A DNA stretch of 64,000 nt, taken from contig NC_007645.1 of assembly GCF_000012985.1 (NCBI RefSeq), forward strand, positions 4,610,581 through 4,674,580, given 5' to 3'. The stretch comes from Hahella chejuensis KCTC 2396 (GTDB lineage Bacteria; Pseudomonadota; Gammaproteobacteria; Pseudomonadales; Oleiphilaceae). Positions 60,025 through 64,000 of this stretch are shown here, one piece after another. The translations under genes were made by a program, and so were the position numbers. Under the pieces are notes generated by a model. It made no database searches. It was not told the origin of the DNA and saw only the letters and a list, made by a program, of their open reading frames with translations. Position 1 is the stretch's first letter, and every line of letters begins with the position of its first letter.

Positions 60025-61889
60025 TAAAGCCCTCTTAGTTGCTGGCCGTTGCGGCTGTTCGCTTCCACAATCACAATGTCTTTCTTGCTGACAATGTCCC
60101 GCAGGTGCGGCGCGATGGCGTCGGCGATCAGGTAGGGATCGCCATTCACGGCGCCGTTAAACTGAAAAATGATCTGCGCGCCCTCGCCTTTACCACTGGC
60201 GGGGCCGCTGGGGATCGTAGGTTGTGGCGGCTGGTAGGTGTTGGGCGGCGCTCCGCCTCCGCCGGCGCTGACGGTTCCGCCTCCGCCAAACTTCTGCGAT
60301 TTCAGTTTTTGAATTTGCACAGCGGTGGCGATCACGGACGTGGCCGCAAATGCGGCTCCGACAATGGGGCCGCCGATCTGTGCGCCTTTGTTGTAAGAAT
60401 GCACCGCCGCTTCATAACCAGAGACCAAGGCGTTGGCGATGGCCGCCTTCTTGCCGATCTCAAACAGCTTCTTGCTTTTCGTGTCCATCAAGGTGGAGAG
60501 GTTGCCCAGCATGCCGGTCATGACCGACACCCGCTCCTGATGCTCCGCCTCCGCCAGGGCCTTGCGCCTGCCCTTCTCCCGCTCCTCGATCTCCGTCAGC
60601 GTGGCTTGATGCTGCGCGGACAGCTCGCCCAACAACTCCATATGCTGCGTTTGGGTCAGCAGTTTTTCGTCCAGCGCCTCCTGCAGCATGTCCCGCCGGC
60701 GCTGGTAGGACTCCCGTTCCGCCTCCTCTTCGGTCAGCAGGGATTCGCGGATGCTTTCAACATTGCCGCGTATTTCGTTCTGACGCTGTAGCGCGGCGTT
60801 GGCTTCCTCCTGGGCCGCCTTCACCCGTTGCAGGTTGTCCGCCACGGTGGCGGTCACGCCTTGGTAGTCCTGCAGGGTGACGACGCTCTCGCCCAGCGTC
60901 ACCTTGAACTTTTCCGTCTCCCTGTTCGCCCCCTCCATCTCCGCGAAAATGTCGCCGGTGGCGCCGCGCAGATTCTCCTGCATGGCGTACAGCTCGGCGT
61001 CCACTTTCGCCACGTCATCGGAGAGCTTGCCCAGGTAGTAGGTCCCGACCCGGATAAACTCGATCACGCTGGCGCTGACCTCCAATGCGCCGGCGGCGAG
61101 CAAGCGCACCGCCTGCCCGCCCAGCTTGGCCGCCTCGGGCAGCACATCCCCCATGAAGTGCGCGACGCGCTCGATGGTCGGCCCCAACGCCACGGCCATG
61201 TTATTGGTCATGCCCGTCAGCGCCGCATTCATCTTGATAATGGCGGCATTGGCGGCGGTGGCCTGGGTCGCAAAGCTGGTGCTGATGGTGTTGCCGGTGC
61301 GGTCGGACTCCTCGCCCATGGCCCGAATGGCGGCGCTGCCGCCCTCCATGGTTTGCAGCAGGGCGACGCCTTCGGAGTCCAACAGTTTCATGGCGAGACG
61401 GACCCGGTCCGACTTCGCCGGCACTTCCGCCAGTGCGTCCGCCAGCACTTCAAATTGCTGTTCCGGTCGCAGTTGCTGGAGCTTCTGCGCGGATAAGCCC
61501 AGCGCTTTGATCGCGCCGATAGCTTCGCCACTGCCGGCGGCCGCCTCGGCGATGCGTCGGGTCATGCGCTGCAGGCCGGTTTCCAATGTGCCGGCGGCGA
61601 CGCCCGACAACTGCGCCGCGTAAGCGAGACGGCTCAGCCCTTCCACGCTCACGCCCAGGCGCACGCTTAAGTCGCCCAGGTGATTCGCCGCGTCCAGGCT
61701 GCCTTTGATGACGCCGCCAAACACGCCCGCCGTGGCGATGGTGGTCAGCACGGAAAACATCTTGCCGGCGTTGTTGGCCGCTGACGCCGTGCGCTCCAGA
61801 TGGGTGTTGACGCTTTTTAGCCCGTCTTCGACCTTGGCCGTTGCAAGGCGCAGATCGATGGACAGCGCGCCGATCATTTCTTGGCTCAT
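60024..61889 (-). CDS. Phage tail tape measure protein
   Basis: This is a 621-residue tail-length ruler and DNA-channel protein. The N terminus is the tape-measure motif (IGALSIDLRLATAKVEDGLK, RTASAANNAGKMFSVLTTIA). Hydrophobic helices lie around 50-60 and 480-530 (KKAAIANALVSGYEAAVHSY is a family hallmark). Long coiled coils cover about 320-470. It is short for a tape measure, implying a tail of very roughly 90-100 nm at 1.5 angstrom per residue. TTG 61895 also opens the frame; ATG 61889 has AGGTTG upstream. Confidence 0.9.
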   Translation of the reverse strand: MSQEMIGALSIDLRLATAKVEDGLKSVNTHLERTASAANNAGKMFSVLTTIATAGVFGGVIKGSLDAANHLGDLSVRLGVSVEGLSRLAYAAQLSGVAAGTLETGLQRMTRRIAEAAAGSGEAIGAIKALGLSAQKLQQLRPEQQFEVLADALAEVPAKSDRVRLAMKLLDSEGVALLQTMEGGSAAIRAMGEESDRTGNTISTSFATQATAANAAIIKMNAALTGMTNNMAVALGPTIERVAHFMGDVLPEAAKLGGQAVRLLAAGALEVSASVIEFIRVGTYYLGKLSDDVAKVDAELYAMQENLRGATGDIFAEMEGANRETEKFKVTLGESVVTLQDYQGVTATVADNLQRVKAAQEEANAALQRQNEIRGNVESIRESLLTEEEAERESYQRRRDMLQEALDEKLLTQTQHMELLGELSAQHQATLTEIEEREKGRRKALAEAEHQERVSVMTGMLGNLSTLMDTKSKKLFEIGKKAAIANALVSGYEAAVHSYNKGAQIGGPIVGAAFAATSVIATAVQIQKLKSQKFGGGGTVSAGGGGAPPNTYQPPQPTIPSGPASGKGEGAQIIFQFNGAVNGDPYLIADAIAPHLRDIVSKKDIVIVEANSRNGQQLRGL

Positions 61890-61921
61890 TAGCAACCTGT
61901 AGGAATTACGAAATAGAAGGG

Positions 61922-62149
61922 TTAGGCATCGCGCCAGGCGTCGCCGAACAGGAGGTTTTTCAGGGCGTCCGCCCGCTCCGCACTGCTCTGGCGTTCACGC
62001 TCGAATTGCTCGGCGTAGGCGTCTAAGGACTCGTAAGCCATCCACTCGGCCAGCTCGGCGGAGTCGATCTCCTGCAGGAGGGTTCTTACGGTCTTGCCTA
62101 ATTTGGCGGCGAGGTAGAAGTAAAACCGGCGCTCGGGCCGGCTCAGGAG
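61922..62149 (-). CDS. Tail assembly chaperone T extension, made by -1 frameshift (GT protein)
   Basis: This frame has no start of its own. It is entered by a -1 shift at 62149-62155 from the upstream chaperone gene and adds about 75 residues (LLSRPERRFYFYLAAKLGKT, EIDSAELAEWMAYESLDAYA, ending NLLFGDAWRDA). The R-F-Y-F-Y-L-A-A-K-L-G motif is typical of T extensions in many siphoviruses. The fusion would be about 195 residues and is thought to recruit major tail protein to the tape measure. Located directly before the tape-measure gene, as in lambda. Confidence 0.82.
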   Translation of the reverse strand, partial: LLSRPERRFYFYLAAKLGKTVRTLLQEIDSAELAEWMAYESLDAYAEQFERERQSSAERADALKNLLFGDAWRDA

Positions 62150-62508
62150 TTTTTTGCGGCGTTCTCCACTTCGCCTTGAGTTAAGCGATTGAGTCGGGCG
62201 GCGACGTGGTAGACGCGATCCAATGCGGCGCAGGATTTGGCGCCCAGGGCTTTAACGTCGCTCTCGCTGAATAAGCGCTCGCCTTTGTCGTCCACCAGAC
62301 AGACCGCCACCAGCTTGGCGCGGATATTGGTCAGGTCCCGATGCGCGGTTCCATCTGGGGCCAGTCGAATCAGTGAGCCCTCGTAATCATCGCGGGCGGC
62401 GCCGCTCATCAGGGCGACCCGCACGGTCCCGCCCCACTCCGGCACGTCTACGTCGACGGATTCAATGTCCTGGGCGGATAGAATTTGTTGCTTGTTTAAG
62501 TAGCTCAT
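62143..62508 (-). CDS. Phage tail assembly chaperone (lambda G analogue)
   Basis: This is a 121-residue acidic protein ending GEVENAAKNS just after a slippery sequence. It occupies the G position between the major tail protein and tape measure. The N terminus (YLNKQQILSAQDIESVDVDV, PEWGGTVRVALMSGAARDDY) matches tail assembly chaperones of the HK97/Siphoviridae type. It is made in excess over the frameshifted GT form. Confidence 0.85.
   Translation of the reverse strand: MSYLNKQQILSAQDIESVDVDVPEWGGTVRVALMSGAARDDYEGSLIRLAPDGTAHRDLTNIRAKLVAVCLVDDKGERLFSESDVKALGAKSCAALDRVYHVAARLNRLTQGEVENAAKNS
62149..62155 (-). promoter_or_regulatory. Programmed -1 ribosomal frameshift site A AAA AAC
   Basis: On the minus strand the zero-frame codons are GCA AAA AAC, an exact X XXY YYZ heptamer, two codons before the chaperone stop. 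A -1 slip re-reads the C at 62149 and continues in the T frame. GC-rich CCGGCCCGAGCGCCGG just downstream can form a stimulatory stem. Confidence 0.82.
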
Positions 62509-62521
62509 AAATGGGCCTCGT

Positions 62522-62938
62522 TTACTGTTTTGCGAAAGTGGGTTTACCGGTGATGCGCAGCGCGGCGGAGCCTTCCAGCATCCCGCTGATCCCGCCGGAA
62601 AGGCTGGTCGCGTTTTTGACGTACGCCTTAAAGGTCGCCGTGGTCAGGTCGGGAAACGTGATCTTGACGGTCTTCAACGCTCCAGACAGCTCGGCGGCGC
62701 GGATCTCGTTTTGGCCGGGATCGCTGTAGTTGATAAACCAGTCCAGAGAGAAAGAGCCCCAGTCGCGCTTGCCGAGAAAGAACTCGGACGCCTCGCTGCT
62801 TAAATCCGTGTTGTCGATTTCCGGGCGTTCGCCATCGAAGCCAGAGAAGGATTTAACCCCGGTCACCTCCGTGTCGGGCGTGCCTGGGGTTACTGTATCA
62901 ACCTCTATTTTCGTACCGTCGGCGGGCATTTTCGCCAT
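62522..62938 (-). CDS. Phage major tail (tube) protein
   Basis: This is a 138-residue subunit stacked in the tail tube. It matches the tail-tube pattern: a start with GTKIEVDTVTPGTPDTEVTG, then SFSGFDGERPEIDNTDLSSE and SFSLDWFINYSDPGQNEIRA, and LTTATFKAYVKNATSLSGG near the end. Length and position (after DUF3168, before the chaperone) fit a lambda/HK97-type tail module. Confidence 0.85.
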   Translation of the reverse strand: MAKMPADGTKIEVDTVTPGTPDTEVTGVKSFSGFDGERPEIDNTDLSSEASEFFLGKRDWGSFSLDWFINYSDPGQNEIRAAELSGALKTVKITFPDLTTATFKAYVKNATSLSGGISGMLEGSAALRITGKPTFAKQ

Positions 62939-62940
62939 GG

Positions 62941-63315
62941 TCAGTCCTCGTAATATATGAATGAATAATCCAGCCTCAGCCGGTGCAGCTGGGCCGCGTC
63001 GTCGTACTCGTAGGTTTTGCCGTTGCGCACAGCGGTGAAGTCTTGGCCGCGTGAAGCCAATGCAGCCATCGCAGCCTTTGCTAACTGGTCCGCCTGCTTG
63101 AGCGTCGGCGCCCAGGCGTCTATCTGCGCCCGCTCGCGGCGGCTGTTATCCTCTCCGCCCAGGTCGTTGACGGGATCGTCGCCGACATACAGCAGAGACA
63201 GCGCCGGCGTTGCCGCGTGCGGCGGCAGGAAGCGTCCGTGGATCGCGGACGGCGCAACCAACGCCTTAACCTGATCCGACTTGCGCAGTCGCTTCAGCAG
63301 TCGCGGGATAATCAT
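62941..63315 (-). CDS. DUF3168-family tail completion protein
   Basis: This is a 124-residue protein from ATG 63315, whose ATGA overlaps the preceding gene's stop. DUF3168 features are VAPSAIHGRFLPPHAATPAL, the WAPTLKQADQLAKAAMAAL helix and the C-terminal LHRLRLDYSFIYYE strand. Members cap the tail tube at its head-proximal end (lambda U-like). Two bases separate it from the major tail protein gene. Confidence 0.82.
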   Translation of the reverse strand: MIIPRLLKRLRKSDQVKALVAPSAIHGRFLPPHAATPALSLLYVGDDPVNDLGGEDNSRRERAQIDAWAPTLKQADQLAKAAMAALASRGQDFTAVRNGKTYEYDDAAQLHRLRLDYSFIYYED

Positions 63316-63812
63316 CGGCGCGCCCTCGCTTGAATGATCGAATGCCACATGCGTTTGCCGGCGGCTTTGATCGCCGCATCCTTGGCGCGCAGAAACGCCG
63401 GGCGCAGGAAAGGACGTGGCGCAATGCCGGGATGGTTAACGCCGGCGACCACCTGCGAGCCGATGCGCAGGCGCTTTTTGTTTTTGCGCTTGTTTCTCCC
63501 TCGTCCGGTGGTCGGGTTGGGAATAGCGTGCGGCGCCGCGCCAAACTCGATAAAACGGGCGTAGTAAGCCTTGGGATGCACGCCTACGCGACCGGTGAAG
63601 CCGCGCCCGCTGCGATCCCTGCGCAACTTGTAGCGGATGTGTTTACGCAGGTGACCGCTTTTCACGGGCGCGCCTTGGCGGATCTCTTTCCTAAACGTTT
63701 TCGCCGCCTCGGTCAGTCCGTCCCGCGCCGCCTTGTTGGCCGCCTGCTTGCCGAGTTGTTGTAAGGCTTGGTGCAGCTCGCGCAAGCCGCTTATCTTGAC
63801 GCCGCTGCTCAT
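63312..63812 (-). CDS. HK97 gp10-family head-tail/neck protein
   Basis: This is a 166-residue protein from ATG 63812 (MSSGVKISGLRELHQALQQL). Family features are GLTEAAKTFRKEIRQGAPVK, SGHLRKHIRY, the strand AYYARFIEFGAAPHAI and PFLRPAFLRAKDAAIKAAGK. These proteins lie at the tail completion ring (lambda Z-like). A longer frame to 63848 overlaps the upstream gene. The start overlaps the adaptor stop (ATGA). Confidence 0.87.
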   Translation of the reverse strand: MSSGVKISGLRELHQALQQLGKQAANKAARDGLTEAAKTFRKEIRQGAPVKSGHLRKHIRYKLRRDRSGRGFTGRVGVHPKAYYARFIEFGAAPHAIPNPTTGRGRNKRKNKKRLRIGSQVVAGVNHPGIAPRPFLRPAFLRAKDAAIKAAGKRMWHSIIQARARR

Positions 63813-64000
63813 ACCGCCGCCCCTGTATCCGCGCACATCAGCACCCATTCTTTGTTTTCCTCGCGGGTGTTAATGGCGGAATGGATGTCATAGACGCGCC
63901 CCTGATAGATCGCCCGGTGATCCTGGGACGCGAGCCCGGCCAGGGTCGGCTCCCAGCGCAGCACGATGCGGGCGGTCAGCTCGGCGCGGGGGCCGCTGGC
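63809..64000 (-). CDS. Phage head-tail adaptor protein (5' end outside window)
   Basis: The last 63 codons are visible, ending at TGA 63809-63811. The sequence (RAELTARIVLRWEPTLAGLA, RAIYQGRVYDIHSAINTREE, NKEWVLMCADTGAAV) is the typical C terminus of head closure/adaptor proteins of the SPP1 gp16 / HK97 gp7 type, in which YxGRxYxI and NxREExxxL are conserved. The start lies beyond the right edge. Confidence 0.78.
   Translation of the reverse strand, partial: ASGPRAELTARIVLRWEPTLAGLASQDHRAIYQGRVYDIHSAINTREENKEWVLMCADTGAAV

Overview
The window looks like a chromosome segment of a marine gammaproteobacterium close to Hahella chejuensis. This rests on gene content: an MvaT-type nucleoid protein, a MASE2-type adenylate cyclase, sigma-54 control, long-form QueF, urt/ure clusters and a GC-rich backbone. 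The species name is an inference, not something read from a marker gene.

Positions 1-47.6 kb are mostly chromosomal core and accessory genes. A flagellar rod/hook operon (flgB-flgC-flgD-flgE, minus strand, flgE running off the left edge) sits behind a consensus sigma-54 promoter. It is followed by a YdjA-like nitroreductase, a class III adenylate cyclase, an MFS exporter, queF, a YadGH-type ABC exporter, a lipoprotein, a degenerate HD-GYP protein, a Fur-boxed ferric-iron ABC importer lacking its ATPase, an acyl-CoA synthetase, a complete TrpXYZ-like ABC importer, a FIST / PAS-GGDEF-EAL signalling pair, a threonine-dehydratase-like enzyme, a sulfurtransferase and mvaT. Four copies of a multi-hairpin intergenic repeat are scattered through 4-29 kb.

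Positions 31-43.5 kb form one nitrogen-scavenging unit. The urea ABC importer urtABCDE (minus) diverges from ureDABCEFG plus ureJ (plus). Between them lie two oppositely oriented sigma-54 promoters and an NtrC-like dyad, so urea import and hydrolysis are probably co-induced by nitrogen limitation. pdxH, a glutamine amidotransferase and acyP follow.

From 47.8 kb the DNA is mobile. A tyrosine-integrase relic with a premature stop lies beside a 44-base 3' fragment of tRNA-Pro(GGG), an old attachment site. Next comes an AT-rich array of small gene cassettes on the minus strand (about 49.05-52.76 kb), most followed by a recognisable attC site and with no integron integrase in view: a cluster of attC sites lacking an integrase (CALIN). 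Its cargo includes two SMI1/KNR4 (SUKH) proteins, an ankyrin-repeat protein and several unknown proteins. The array abuts a siphovirus-type tail module (53.0-64.0 kb, minus). In transcription order this holds a head-tail adaptor (partial), a gp10-like protein, a DUF3168 protein, the major tail protein, a G/GT chaperone pair with a canonical -1 frameshift site, the tape measure, a small tail protein, an AT-rich lipoprotein moron and a 1747-residue tail-tip/fibre protein. The prophage continues past the right edge.
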